Shown: one piece after another, positions 1 to 7,768 of the stretch | Position numbering within the stretch: position 1 is the stretch's first letter | Layout: each line of letters opens with the position of its first letter | Assembly (NCBI RefSeq): GCF_003385595.1 | Contig: NZ_QNUE01000024.1 | Span: 1-50,028 of the forward strand | Origin: Chryseobacterium flavum | GTDB lineage: Bacteria; Bacteroidota; Bacteroidia; Flavobacteriales; Weeksellaceae | Length of the DNA: 50,028 nucleotides | Direction of reading: 5' to 3' | Notes under the pieces: model-generated | What the model was told of the DNA's origin: nothing | Database searches by the model: none | The model's input: the letters and a program-made list of their open reading frames with translations, nothing else | Program-made: the position numbers and the translations under genes

Positions 1-85
1 ATATTATTAAAATTAACATAAAATATAATTTCGGTTTAAATGATTAAATTACAGGAGAATATTTTAATAAAAAGTAAAATATTAG

Positions 86-93
86 TAGTTTTG
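86..93 (+). promoter_or_regulatory. Candidate -7 box for the TPR/AraC regulator gene
   Basis: TAGTTTTG fits the Bacteroidota -7 consensus TAnnTTTG and lies 28 bp before the ATG at 122. No convincing -33 TTG is seen at the expected spacing, so this is a weak call. Confidence 0.35.
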
Positions 94-121
94 TAAAAAA
101 CAAAAAGACACCAGCGAAAAA

Positions 122-1777
122 ATGATGAGTTATTATAGAATAAAAATAATAATTTGTTTTTTTATGCCTAAAAACCTACTGCAATTTTTGTTTTTACTTG
201 CAACTGCGATTCCCATATTTGCACAGAAGAAGTATAATTTTGATCAGATCTGTGAAAAAACAACAGTTACTTCTCACAAAAATTTACAGGCTGCTTTTAA
301 AACCGCAGATTCTCTTTTCATAGCTGCAAAAACTCCACAGGAAAAAATTAAAAGCCTGATCCTTTCTTCAGAATTATATCACTATTCAGGAGAATTTAAA
401 AAAGCTATTGGTTTTAGTGAAAGTGCTCACACATTAATCCGCCAGATTGATGATCCTGAAAAGATGGTTTATATCTGCAGGCTTCTTGCCAAACAATACA
501 GGCAGGTGGGACTTTATGAAAGATCTAAAAAATATATTGTAAAAGGACTTGAAGCCTCAAGACTGATTACTGATTTCCAAAAGAGCAATGAGGCTGCAGG
601 TATGTTAAACCAGGAGATGGCCTTTTATGAAATGGAATTGGGTAATTATTCAAATGCCATAAAGTATATAGAATTTTCACTGGATTTTTTTGAAAAAATA
701 AATGGGCCAAATGAAAAACGGACAGTAGCAACTTCATACCAGGTATTAGGTGATGTATATTTTAAGCTTAATGACTATACAACTTCAGAAAACTATTATA
801 AAAAAGCTGAAGCGCTGCTTAAAAACGGAAGCTGTACCTTGGGATTGGTTTATAATGGGCTGGGAGGGATCAAAATAAAGCAGAAAAACTGGAAAGATGC
901 TGAACTGTATCTGAAAAAAGCTGAAAAAATAGCAGATACGTCCCGAAGCCTGAAATTAAAAAAAGCGGTCTACTCTAATATTAACGACTATTACGAAGGA
1001 ACAGGAGATAGTTTTAAAGCTTCATTATATGCCATAAAATATGTAAAAGCATATGACAGTATAGCCGCATATAATCACGAGTTTGCGCTAAAAAATCCGG
1101 ATAGCCTCGCCAGATCCAATAAAAGCGGAAGAATAAATAATATTAAAAATACAGCAATTGTGGTATTAATCATATCCATAATTGGTCTCGTTATATTCTT
1201 CAGGATTAAACAAAAAAGACAGCGTTCAAAATTCAGGAATATTATAAGGACCCAGCTGCAGCCGGTAATTGCTGATGAATTGAAAAAGCCCCGGGAAAAA
1301 TATGAGTTTTCTAATATTTCTGTAGAAGAGATTGATGAAAAAGACAGTGAAGCAGACCGGAAAAGAAATGATTCCTTAATGACTTTTGAAACAGAAACAA
1401 AACTACTGGAACTACTTGAAGAGTTTGAAAAAGGAGTGCTTTATAACAGTAAGAGCATGTCTCTGTCTTTTTTGGCAGGGGAGCTTAATACCAATACCAA
1501 ATATCTTTCTTATGTGATCAATCAGCATAAAAGTGCAGATTTTAAAACTTATATTAACCGGTTAAGAATCAATTATATTGTAGATAAACTTATCAATGAT
1601 GAAAAGTACAGACAATATAAGATCAGTATCCTTGCTGATGAATGTGGTTTTTCTTCCCACAGCAAATTTGCTGCAGTATTTAAAGCGGTTACGGAATTCT
1701 CTCCGTCGGCATATATTAAATATCTTGATGCTGAAAATCAAACAAATAAAAGTATCCGTTTTCAGGAAAATGATTAA
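122..1777 (+). CDS. TPR-containing transmembrane regulator with C-terminal AraC-type helix-turn-helix
   Basis: Probable membrane-anchored transcriptional regulator. An N-terminal export signal (hydrophobic run ending ..IPIFAQ) precedes a helical region of TPR-like repeats (about residues 40-310), one transmembrane segment (about 343-361, TAIVVLIISIIGLV) and a C-terminal AraC-family DNA-binding region (about 440-535) with two HTH units, 'LAGELNTNTKYLSYVI' and 'LADECGFSSHSKFAAVF'. The order periplasmic sensor - TM - cytoplasmic HTH is common in Chryseobacterium and relatives. The start is ambiguous: ATG at 122 gives a long signal region, while the in-frame ATG at 164 (MPKNLLQ) gives a more typical signal peptide. 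No ligand or target can be read from the sequence. It stands alone, with gene-poor sequence downstream. Confidence 0.85.
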   Translation: MMSYYRIKIIICFFMPKNLLQFLFLLATAIPIFAQKKYNFDQICEKTTVTSHKNLQAAFKTADSLFIAAKTPQEKIKSLILSSELYHYSGEFKKAIGFSESAHTLIRQIDDPEKMVYICRLLAKQYRQVGLYERSKKYIVKGLEASRLITDFQKSNEAAGMLNQEMAFYEMELGNYSNAIKYIEFSLDFFEKINGPNEKRTVATSYQVLGDVYFKLNDYTTSENYYKKAEALLKNGSCTLGLVYNGLGGIKIKQKNWKDAELYLKKAEKIADTSRSLKLKKAVYSNINDYYEGTGDSFKASLYAIKYVKAYDSIAAYNHEFALKNPDSLARSNKSGRINNIKNTAIVVLIISIIGLVIFFRIKQKRQRSKFRNIIRTQLQPVIADELKKPREKYEFSNISVEEIDEKDSEADRKRNDSLMTFETETKLLELLEEFEKGVLYNSKSMSLSFLAGELNTNTKYLSYVINQHKSADFKTYINRLRINYIVDKLINDEKYRQYKISILADECGFSSHSKFAAVFKAVTEFSPSAYIKYLDAENQTNKSIRFQEND

Positions 1778-1859
1778 ATCAGGCACATTTTTATGATTCT
1801 GTATTACTGTTTTCATGAAAATGAACAACCTATTGTTTTATATAAAAGGCTTCCTATTA

Positions 1860-1867
1860 TATCTTTG
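1860..1867 (+). promoter_or_regulatory. Candidate -7 box of the small transcript
   Basis: TATCTTTG followed by C exactly matches TAnnTTTG. A TTG lies at 1833-1835, but the 24-bp gap is longer than the usual 17-23 bp. Confidence 0.4.
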
Positions 1868-2053
1868 CGCCAGTTTATGAAACAATCAATACAGATAATA
1901 TCTTATTTTGGGAAAATAATTTTTCCGGAATAAAATAAATACTAATTTTAGATCTTAAGCTTCATAATTCACAGTAGTGATTTTAAAACTTTTCTATCTC
2001 AGACTAAAATTAGGGATATAACTATAATCGGGGTTGATTGCCCGGTTTTTTTT
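1868..2053 (+). ncRNA. Candidate small structured RNA (or 18-codon micropeptide transcript)
   Basis: Bounded by the -7 box at 1860-1867 and a terminator with a T8 tract ending at 2053. Internally CTAATTTTAG (1942-1951) is perfectly complementary to CTAAAATTAG (2004-2013), enclosing a small TCAC/GTGA hairpin (about 1969-1980). A closing stem, bubble and apical hairpin are loosely reminiscent of 6S-type RNAs, but I cannot assign a family. The embedded ORF 1877-1933 would encode 18 residues. Confidence 0.3.
2026..2053 (+). terminator. Intrinsic terminator, plus strand
   Basis: Stem AATCGGG/CCCGGTT (one G-T pair) with an 8-nt loop, followed by a run of eight T (2046-2053). It lies about 250 bp beyond the regulator gene, so it probably ends the small transcript and any read-through. 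Confidence 0.6.
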
Positions 2054-2073
2054 CAGTCAAGTTTTTTTAAGTG

Positions 2074-2100
2074 CAAATCCGCAGAAATTCTGCGGATTTG
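2074..2100 (-). terminator. Perfect 13-bp inverted repeat after the first small lipoprotein gene
   Basis: CAAATCCGCAGAA (2074-2086) pairs with TTCTGCGGATTTG (2088-2100). It begins 3 nt beyond the stop codon of the minus-strand lipoprotein gene. There is no clean T tract on the minus strand, so it may act as an mRNA-end stabiliser rather than a strict intrinsic terminator. Confidence 0.45.
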
Positions 2101-2103
2101 TAG

Positions 2104-2313
2104 TTATTTAGATTGTATAGTATCTGTTTTTATCTTTAAAGTATCCGGATCTGCAGGTGCAGGTTCAGAATTGGCGACTGCAGAATCTCCCAGCCTGTTT
2201 CGTAAAGAATCTTTATTATGAGCGTCTTTAAACTCTTCTCTTTTTTCTTTATTTTGAGCACAGCTTCCAAGGAAAAGAAATCCTAGAACTGCTCCTATCC
2301 AAAGTTTTTTCAT
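2104..2313 (-). CDS. Small lipoprotein, unknown function (paralogue of the next gene)
   Basis: A 69-residue predicted lipoprotein. The N-terminus MKKLWIGAVLGFLFLGSC is a signal peptide ending in the lipobox LGSC (Cys18). The mature part is short, hydrophilic and rich in Asp, Lys and Thr, with no recognisable domain. Its C-terminus 'PDTLKIKTDT' resembles 'PDSIKMKIDS' in the gene at 2496-2717, so the two appear to be tandem paralogues. It probably sits in the envelope anchored by lipid. Function unknown. Confidence 0.7.
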   Translation of the reverse strand: MKKLWIGAVLGFLFLGSCAQNKEKREEFKDAHNKDSLRNRLGDSAVANSEPAPADPDTLKIKTDTIQSK

Positions 2314-2432
2314 AGTGATATTTTTTATGTGGTTGATTCAATCAAATATACTGATTCTTTTGTGAGATCGGAAAAACAAACCTCTAAAATTCACCGGAAG
2401 GTAAATCTATATTCTATTACATCCCTGAATAT

Positions 2433-2470
2433 TATAAAAAAATCTGCAGTACTTTCAACTGCAGATTTTC
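2433..2470 (-). terminator. Intrinsic terminator of the second small lipoprotein gene
   Basis: Stem AATCTGCAGT (2441-2450) with ACTGCAGATT (2458-2467), perfect 10 bp, loop ACTTTCA. Read on the minus strand it is followed by a T run (A run at 2436-2442 on plus). The stem resembles the hairpin at 2074-2100, suggesting that gene and terminator were duplicated together. Confidence 0.7.
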
Positions 2471-2495
2471 CATTTTTAATTAAACGTTATAATAA

Positions 2496-2717
2496 TTATT
2501 TGACAGGAGTTGTAGACGCTGAATCTATTTTCATCTTGATACTGTCAGGATTAGTCATTTTTGTAGTCATGGTATCAGTGGTGGCAGGAGGTACACTTTT
2601 TTGTGTAGTGTCTACTGTTGCTGAGTCACGACTGCTTGTTGACATTGTTGATTCTTTGGTCCCACAGCTCACTGCAAATATTCCTATTCCGATGGCTGTT
2701 AACAAAAACTTTTTCAT
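2496..2717 (-). CDS. Small Ser/Thr-rich lipoprotein, unknown function
   Basis: A 73-residue predicted lipoprotein: signal MKKFLLTAIGIGIFAVSC with lipobox AVSC (Cys18), then a low-complexity tail rich in Ser, Thr and Asp that is probably disordered. The C-terminal 'NPDSIKMKIDS' matches the tail of the neighbouring small lipoprotein. Both genes have their own hairpin downstream and probably form separate transcripts. Short lipoproteins of this type are frequent and uncharacterised in Chryseobacterium-like genomes. No function is proposed. Confidence 0.7.
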   Translation of the reverse strand: MKKFLLTAIGIGIFAVSCGTKESTMSTSSRDSATVDTTQKSVPPATTDTMTTKMTNPDSIKMKIDSASTTPVK

Positions 2718-2870
2718 ATTATTCTATTTTGGGGGTGTACTGATTAAAAAACAACAATTATTCCTAAGAAGGTTGAAGGAATTGTAAAATATAGGTAAAT
2801 TTTGTTAAAAGATGTTAGATAAAGTCATATCAGGCTATAAGATCTGATTGCAGTGCTATACTAATCCAAT

Positions 2871-2899
2871 AAAAAACCCCGGAACTAAAAATTCCGGGG
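2871..2899 (-). terminator. Intrinsic terminator of pruA
   Basis: CCCCGGAA (2877-2884) pairs perfectly with TTCCGGGG (2892-2899). On the minus strand the hairpin is followed by six T (A run 2871-2876). It lies 57 bp past the pruA stop. Confidence 0.8.
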
Positions 2900-2955
2900 C
2901 TGTATTGAATTTACAGGCAAATACTAATATTCACTGTATACGCTACATAAGTTGA

Positions 2956-4581
2956 TTACCCTAAATATGGATATTTGTAATCTTTTGGAGAAACAAAAGT
3001 TTCTTTTACGCTTCTTACAGAAGTCCATCTCAGAAGATTCATTTTAGAACCGGCTTTATCGTTAGTTCCTGAAGCCCTGCCACCTCCGAAAGGCTGCTGT
3101 CCTACTACGGCACCTGTTGGCTTATCATTGATGTAGAAGTTTCCTGAAGCATTTTCCAAAGCTTTATAAGCTTCGTTAATTGCATAACGGTCTTGTGAAA
3201 AAACAGAACCCGTTAATGAGTAAGGGGAAGTAGTGTCAACTAATTTTAAAGTTTCTTTCCAATCTTGATCTTCATATACATAAACAGACAGGATTGGTCC
3301 GAAGATTTCTTCTACCATACTTTCGTAGTGAGGATTTGTAGTTTCAATAACAGTAGGATGTACAAACCATCCTTTAGAATCATCATACTTTCCTCCGATT
3401 GCAACGGTAGCTTCTCCTGATGCATTGGCTCTTTCAATATATCCCTTACACTTTTCGAAAGAGTTTTTATCTATTACAGCATTTATAAAATTAGAAGGGT
3501 CTTCAGGTGAGCCAATCTTGATTGTGCTCATTTGTGCTTCCATCACTTTTTTCACATCAGCCCAAAGAGACTTAGGAATATAAGCTCGTGAAGCAGCAGA
3601 ACATTTTTGCCCCTGATATTCGAAAGCTCCTCTTACCAGTGCAGTTGCTACAGCTTCCACATTAGCAGAAGGATGAGCAATTACAAAATCTTTACCACCA
3701 GTTTCACCAACGATTCTTGGATATGTTCTGTAGTTATGGATATTGTCACCGATCATTTTCCACATTCCCTGGAATACTTTTGTAGAACCTGTAAAATGCA
3801 GACCTGCAAAATCAGGATGAGCCAATACTTTTTCAGCAGTTTCTTTACCATCTGTAAAGATCATGTTAATTACTCCGGCAGGAAGACCCGCTTCAGTTAA
3901 TACATCCATGATTACTTTAGCTGAATATACCTGTTTGTCAGAAGGTTTCCAGACTACAACGTTCCCTAGCATAGCCATGCAGGTAGGAAGATTTCCTGAA
4001 ATTGCAGTAAAGTTAAATGGAGTTACTGCAAAACAGAATCCTTCCAATGGTCTGTATTCTACCCGGTTCCAGATACCATTGTCAGAAACCGGCTGCTCAG
4101 AATACATCTCTGTCATGAACTCTACATTGAATCTTAGAAAGTCAATAAATTCACAAGCAGAATCAATCTCAGCCTGGTGCACATTTTTAGACTGTCCGAT
4201 CATTGTTGCTGCATTGATTACATCTCTGTAAGGCCCAGCCAAAAGGTCAGCTGCCTTTAAGAAAATAGCTGCACGCTGTTCCCATCCCAGTTCATTCCAT
4301 TCTTTTTTAGCCGCTAATGCTGCATTGATAGCGTCATCTACATGTTGCATACCTCCTTTGTAGTAAAAACCGAAATCATGAGCATGGTCCTGAGGAGACT
4401 GAAGCTGTACTTTTTCATCTGTTTTTACTTCCTTTCCATTAATGATCATTGGAATTTCAACCTTCTCAGCCCACATTTTTTTATAAGTGCTGATAAGGCT
4501 TTTAACTTCCGGGGATCCCGGTACATATGAATTTACCGGTTCATTTACCGCTAAAGGTACTTGCGAAATTGCTTTAGACAT
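2956..4581 (-). CDS. pruA: L-glutamate gamma-semialdehyde dehydrogenase (1-pyrroline-5-carboxylate dehydrogenase)
   Basis: Oxidises L-glutamate 5-semialdehyde (from pyrroline-5-carboxylate) to L-glutamate with NAD+, the second step of proline breakdown, in the cytoplasm. At 541 residues it matches the stand-alone dehydrogenase form found in Bacteroidota and mitochondria rather than the bifunctional PutA. Aldehyde dehydrogenase signatures are intact: 'FNFTAISGNL' in the cofactor region, general-base Glu293 in 'VGETGGKD', nucleophile Cys327 in 'GQKCSAASR', and 'EEIFGPILSVYVY'. The start MSKAISQVP at 4581 is typical of the family. It is monocistronic, with its own terminator (2871-2899) and a candidate -7 box at 4622-4629. 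No proline dehydrogenase gene lies in the window. Confidence 0.95.
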   Translation of the reverse strand: MSKAISQVPLAVNEPVNSYVPGSPEVKSLISTYKKMWAEKVEIPMIINGKEVKTDEKVQLQSPQDHAHDFGFYYKGGMQHVDDAINAALAAKKEWNELGWEQRAAIFLKAADLLAGPYRDVINAATMIGQSKNVHQAEIDSACEFIDFLRFNVEFMTEMYSEQPVSDNGIWNRVEYRPLEGFCFAVTPFNFTAISGNLPTCMAMLGNVVVWKPSDKQVYSAKVIMDVLTEAGLPAGVINMIFTDGKETAEKVLAHPDFAGLHFTGSTKVFQGMWKMIGDNIHNYRTYPRIVGETGGKDFVIAHPSANVEAVATALVRGAFEYQGQKCSAASRAYIPKSLWADVKKVMEAQMSTIKIGSPEDPSNFINAVIDKNSFEKCKGYIERANASGEATVAIGGKYDDSKGWFVHPTVIETTNPHYESMVEEIFGPILSVYVYEDQDWKETLKLVDTTSPYSLTGSVFSQDRYAINEAYKALENASGNFYINDKPTGAVVGQQPFGGGRASGTNDKAGSKMNLLRWTSVRSVKETFVSPKDYKYPYLG

Positions 4582-4621
4582 ATTACGTTGTATTATTTTT
4601 AATTAATAAGATGTTGGTAGA

Positions 4622-4629
4622 CAAATTTA
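4622..4629 (-). promoter_or_regulatory. Candidate -7 box for pruA
   Basis: Read on the minus strand the sequence is TAAATTTG, matching TAnnTTTG, about 40 bp before the pruA start. No clear -33 TTG is seen. Confidence 0.4.
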
Positions 4630-4852
4630 CGATAATTATAAGGAAAGAAAAAATGCAGCGGTTTTTTACAGATAAAAACTTGCCGGTGGTCAGATGAAAC
4701 CCCAAACACTGATCAGTATAATATTAATAATAAAAACAAGGAATTACACAAAAGAATATAAGATATGATCCCTTAGCAATTAAAATTCAGGTTTAGAAGG
4801 GACAGGAGCTGCAAAGTTTGAAGAATGGTCATTGATTCTTTCTATGGAAGCT

Positions 4853-5959
4853 TTACATTTTCTCATTTTCCAGAATCTTGAGAACAAGTTTTTCTTCCTG
4901 GGTCAGATTTGCTTTTCCGTCATTCTCCTCAATGTCTTCCAGCTCATCAAGATATTTTTTGATGGTATTGTTTTCGTAGAGGTTGATGACTAATGGATGT
5001 ACATAATATTTCCTGCAGACGGCAGTGGTATTTCCAAGATGTTCGGCCACGATATCCAGGGCTTCTTTTACTTTCTTTTTATACTGAGTATCATTTTCTG
5101 CATATCCGATCTCTTTAAAAGCGATTAAAGCACTCACTGTCCCGGACCATGTTCTGAAGTCTTTCGCCGTGAAGTCTTCACCACTTATTTCTTTGATGTA
5201 TTCATTGACCATTCCTGAATCTATAGAATGACGGGTTCCCTCATCATCATAATATTGAAACAGCTCTTTTCCCGGAATATCCTTGCATTTCTGAACAAGT
5301 CTTGCCAATCTTTTGCTTCTAAGGTCTACATGGTGCATAACCCCTTTCTTACCTTTAAATGTAAAAGTAATTTTTTGCCCTTTAACCTCTACGTGTTTGT
5401 CTTTTAGTGTTGTCAGTCCGAAGGAGCCATAAAGTTTTTCATAGACATTGTTTCCAATACGGATATTGGTTCTCTGCATAAGGCTCACGATTAATGCCAG
5501 GATTTTCCGTTTTTCAAAATTTCTTAAAGCAAGATCCTGTTCAACCTGAAGACGGATTCCTGGTAAGGCATATCCAAACTGAAGCATTCTGTAGAATTTC
5601 GTGTGATTTCGCAAAGCGCTCCACAGGGGATGATAGCGGTATTGTTTTCTTTTTTTTGCATCAAAACCTGTTGCCTGAAGGTGGCCGTTTTCCAGTGCAC
5701 AGATCCAGACATTTTCCCATGCGGGAGGAATAACCAGTTTATTAATCCGGGTTATTTCATCTTTATCTTTTATTTTTTTCCCGTCTTTATAATAACTGTA
5801 TTTTTTTCCTGTTTTTCTGCGTGTAATTCCGGCAGTCTCTGCATCAGTGGTATATACGAGATGTACCGCCTTTGCAGAAGCTTCCGGATCCTTCATTATT
5901 TTAACAATTTTTGAAGGCTTAAGGTGTGTGATGATTTCTAAATCTGTGTTCTTCTCCAT
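4853..5959 (-). CDS. DNA topoisomerase IB (poxvirus-like)
   Basis: Relaxes supercoiled DNA by cutting one strand through a 3'-phosphotyrosyl link; a bacterial homologue of the small poxvirus enzyme. At 368 residues it has the usual bacterial length. The N-terminal domain contains 'LVIPPAWENVWIC' and 'GHLQATGFDAKKRKQYRYH', a family hallmark. The C-terminal catalytic domain includes 'DFRTWSGT' (catalytic Arg) and 'CRKYYVHP' with the presumed nucleophile Tyr319 next to Val. Only 7 bp separate it from the tiny lipoprotein gene upstream (5967-6134), so they are probably co-transcribed. Bacterial members are non-essential accessory topoisomerases. Confidence 0.93.
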   Translation of the reverse strand: MEKNTDLEIITHLKPSKIVKIMKDPEASAKAVHLVYTTDAETAGITRRKTGKKYSYYKDGKKIKDKDEITRINKLVIPPAWENVWICALENGHLQATGFDAKKRKQYRYHPLWSALRNHTKFYRMLQFGYALPGIRLQVEQDLALRNFEKRKILALIVSLMQRTNIRIGNNVYEKLYGSFGLTTLKDKHVEVKGQKITFTFKGKKGVMHHVDLRSKRLARLVQKCKDIPGKELFQYYDDEGTRHSIDSGMVNEYIKEISGEDFTAKDFRTWSGTVSALIAFKEIGYAENDTQYKKKVKEALDIVAEHLGNTTAVCRKYYVHPLVINLYENNTIKKYLDELEDIEENDGKANLTQEEKLVLKILENEKM

Positions 5960-5966
5960 AGAATGG

Positions 5967-6134
5967 TTAAGAGTTTTTACCCTTCGAAAAGATTAGTAAA
6001 AGAATGACTACAATTGCACAGACTAAAAAAATTCCCCACCACATCCCTGCCTTAAAAATTGTTTCAACGGCTTCACAACTTGAAAGGGTTAATAAACTTA
6101 ATATTGATATACTGTAAAAGTTCCATTTTTTCAT
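5967..6134 (-). CDS. 55-residue lipoprotein with one membrane segment (conserved small protein)
   Basis: Short gene read directly from the minus strand: ATG at 6134, TAA at 5967. The product starts with a lipoprotein signal (MKKWNFYSISILSLLTLSSC, lipobox LSSC, Cys20), continues 'EAVETIFKAGMWWG' and ends in a hydrophobic stretch IFLVCAIVVILLLIF followed by KGKNS. Proteins with the same 'C-E-A-x-x-x-I-F-K-A-G-M-W' core are, from memory, widespread in Flavobacteriia and often carry an unsupported database label of phosphatidate cytidylyltransferase; at this length an enzyme is implausible. It sits 19 bp downstream of the DUF6526-type gene and 7 bp upstream of topoisomerase IB. Function unknown. 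Confidence 0.75.
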   Translation of the reverse strand: MKKWNFYSISILSLLTLSSCEAVETIFKAGMWWGIFLVCAIVVILLLIFSKGKNS

Positions 6135-6153
6135 AGGATAAATTTATTAGGTG

Positions 6154-6588
6154 TTAAATCCGGAGATGGTCTGCTCTCCAGTTTTTAATAGACCGTTTAA
6201 TTTCATTTCCTGAAATATTTTCATGAAGAGCTTTATATAAGAGCTCTTTGAATTCATCATCATAAGCAAACCTCAGTGCAGCGATTTGGTCAAACCTTAA
6301 TTTTTCAGCCACTTCATCAGACGATTGATTGAATACTTCAAAGTAACGCTGTTTAAATTCGAGAATCACCATACGGTTTTGAAGTCCCAACGCATAATGC
6401 TGCCTGGTCATAAATGCAAGATAGAAAAGCAGAAAAATCACAATTGAAAATAAAATCCAGATGAGCTGATTCCCAGAATCATTCCATATATTATAAACCC
6501 CGAAGATTTCCAATAGTATTAATAAAGGAAGATAAATAAAATGATGGGGCGGATAAAATTTCCGGTGATTATTGTAATTCTGTTTCAT
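6154..6588 (-). CDS. DUF6526-type two-pass membrane protein
   Basis: A 144-residue protein opening with a short cytoplasmic segment ('KQNYNNHRKFYPPHHF'), then two closely spaced hydrophobic helices (about residues 17-34 and 41-60), then a soluble helical C-terminus ('ALGLQNRMVILEFKQRYF', 'LRFDQIAALRFAYDDEF'). This fits the DUF6526 family of Bacteroidota, whose function is unknown. It appears to head a small minus-strand operon with the 55-residue lipoprotein and topoisomerase IB. Confidence 0.8.
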   Translation of the reverse strand: MKQNYNNHRKFYPPHHFIYLPLLILLEIFGVYNIWNDSGNQLIWILFSIVIFLLFYLAFMTRQHYALGLQNRMVILEFKQRYFEVFNQSSDEVAEKLRFDQIAALRFAYDDEFKELLYKALHENISGNEIKRSIKNWRADHLRI

Positions 6589-6784
6589 AATCTGAAATAC
6601 AGCAATAATCTTTCCAAAATTTTATATTATTGGTAATAATTTTGTTTTTTATTCGGTAATGTGGTATGTTTTTGGAAAATATGTTAGAAACTATGTGTTC
6701 TTTGATGAACCCGGAACATCCCTGGATTACTAAATTATCAGTTCCATCGATTTTTCCATTAGATGGTTTCCATTAAAAATTCCT

Positions 6785-6792
6785 TAACTTTG
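6785..6792 (+). promoter_or_regulatory. Candidate -7 box for lipA
   Basis: TAACTTTG matches TAnnTTTG, 16 bp before the lipA ATG, so the leader would be very short. Confidence 0.5.
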
Positions 6793-6808
6793 AATCTCAA
6801 TTTTAGAA

Positions 6809-7675
6809 ATGGAAAATTCAGTTCAAGACACTACTGTTCAAAAACCAAAATGGATCCGCGTAAAACTTCCTACCGGAAAGAACTACCGGGAACTTAGAAC
6901 TTTGGTCGATAAATATAAGCTAAATACAATTTGTCAAAGCGGAAGCTGCCCTAATATGGGGGAATGCTGGGGAGAAGGTACTGCCACTTTTATGATTCTG
7001 GGTAATATCTGTACAAGGAGCTGCGGATTCTGTGGGGTAAAGACCGGAAGACCGCTTGATGTAAACTGGGATGAGCCTGAAAAAGTAGCCCGTTCAATTA
7101 AATTGATGAAGATCAAACATGCTGTTCTTACTTCTGTAGATCGTGACGATCTGAAAGATATGGGTTCTATTCTCTGGGGGGAAACCGTAAACGCTGTCAG
7201 AAGAATTTCTCCGGGTACAACAATGGAAACATTGATTCCTGACTTTCAGGGGATAACAAAACATCTCGACAGATTGGTGGAAGTAGCTCCGGAAGTAATT
7301 TCTCATAACATGGAAACCGTAAAACGATTAACCAGAGAGGTGAGGATTCAGGCAAAATATGAAAGAAGCCTGGATGTATTGAGATATCTGAAAGAAGCAG
7401 GACAAAGAAGGACCAAAACCGGTGTTATGCTTGGCTTGGGAGAAACAAAAGATGAGGTTTTCCAGACTATTGAAGATATCAGGAATGCTAATGTAGATGT
7501 TATTACTTTAGGACAATATCTGCAACCTACCAAAAAACATCTTCCTGTAAAAAAATTCATTACTCCGGAAGAATTTGATGAATTTGGAGATTTTGCAAGA
7601 AACCTTGGTTTCAGACATGTTGAAAGTTCACCACTTGTAAGAAGTTCTTACCATGCAGAAAAGCACATTCACTAA
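6809..7675 (+). CDS. lipA: Lipoyl synthase
   Basis: Radical-SAM enzyme that inserts two sulfurs into octanoyl groups on lipoyl domains of 2-oxoacid dehydrogenases and the glycine cleavage H protein. Both iron-sulfur clusters are visible: the auxiliary motif CQSGSCPNMGEC (Cys42, 47, 53) and the radical-SAM motif CTRSCGFC (Cys68, 72, 75). The C-terminal 'VRSSYHAE' carries the conserved RSS serine that ligates the auxiliary cluster. Length 288 is normal. A -7 box lies 16 bp upstream and a strong terminator 5 bp downstream, so it is a single-gene transcript. Confidence 0.97.
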   Translation: MENSVQDTTVQKPKWIRVKLPTGKNYRELRTLVDKYKLNTICQSGSCPNMGECWGEGTATFMILGNICTRSCGFCGVKTGRPLDVNWDEPEKVARSIKLMKIKHAVLTSVDRDDLKDMGSILWGETVNAVRRISPGTTMETLIPDFQGITKHLDRLVEVAPEVISHNMETVKRLTREVRIQAKYERSLDVLRYLKEAGQRRTKTGVMLGLGETKDEVFQTIEDIRNANVDVITLGQYLQPTKKHLPVKKFITPEEFDEFGDFARNLGFRHVESSPLVRSSYHAEKHIH

Positions 7676-7680
7676 AATAA

Positions 7681-7712
7681 AAACCGTTCAGTAACGAACG
7701 GTTTATTTTTTT
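7681..7712 (+). terminator. Intrinsic terminator of lipA
   Basis: AAACCGTTC (7681-7689) pairs with GAACGGTTT (7696-7704), loop AGTAAC, followed by a T-rich tract. Confidence 0.85.
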
Positions 7713-7768
7713 ACATAGGTAAGGCCCATCTATTAAGCCCTGAAAACAGCTGAACTGTTTCTTTCCAG

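Larger units (their letters stand above)
1778..2103. other. Gene-poor intergenic stretch with a possible small transcript
   Basis: These 326 bp contain a good -7 box (1860-1867), an 18-codon ORF (ATG 1877 to TAA 1933), a 10-bp inverted repeat (1942-1951 with 2004-2013) and a plus-strand intrinsic terminator (about 2026-2053). A second hairpin follows at 2074-2100. Together these suggest a separately transcribed small RNA or micropeptide gene of about 180 nt. Confidence 0.4.

Noticed and set aside
2329..2787. 152-codon ORF on the plus strand opposite the second small lipoprotein gene
   Set aside because: It is antisense to a clear lipoprotein gene and its hydrophobic translation follows from the reverse of a Ser/Thr-rich sequence; no start signals or domain.
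3863..4231. 122-codon plus-strand ORF inside pruA
   Set aside because: Antisense to highly conserved aldehyde dehydrogenase coding sequence; a frame shadow.
4780..4866. 28-codon minus-strand ORF overlapping the end of topoisomerase IB
   Set aside because: Short, no signal peptide or recognisable motif, and its start lies inside the preceding gene; likely chance.
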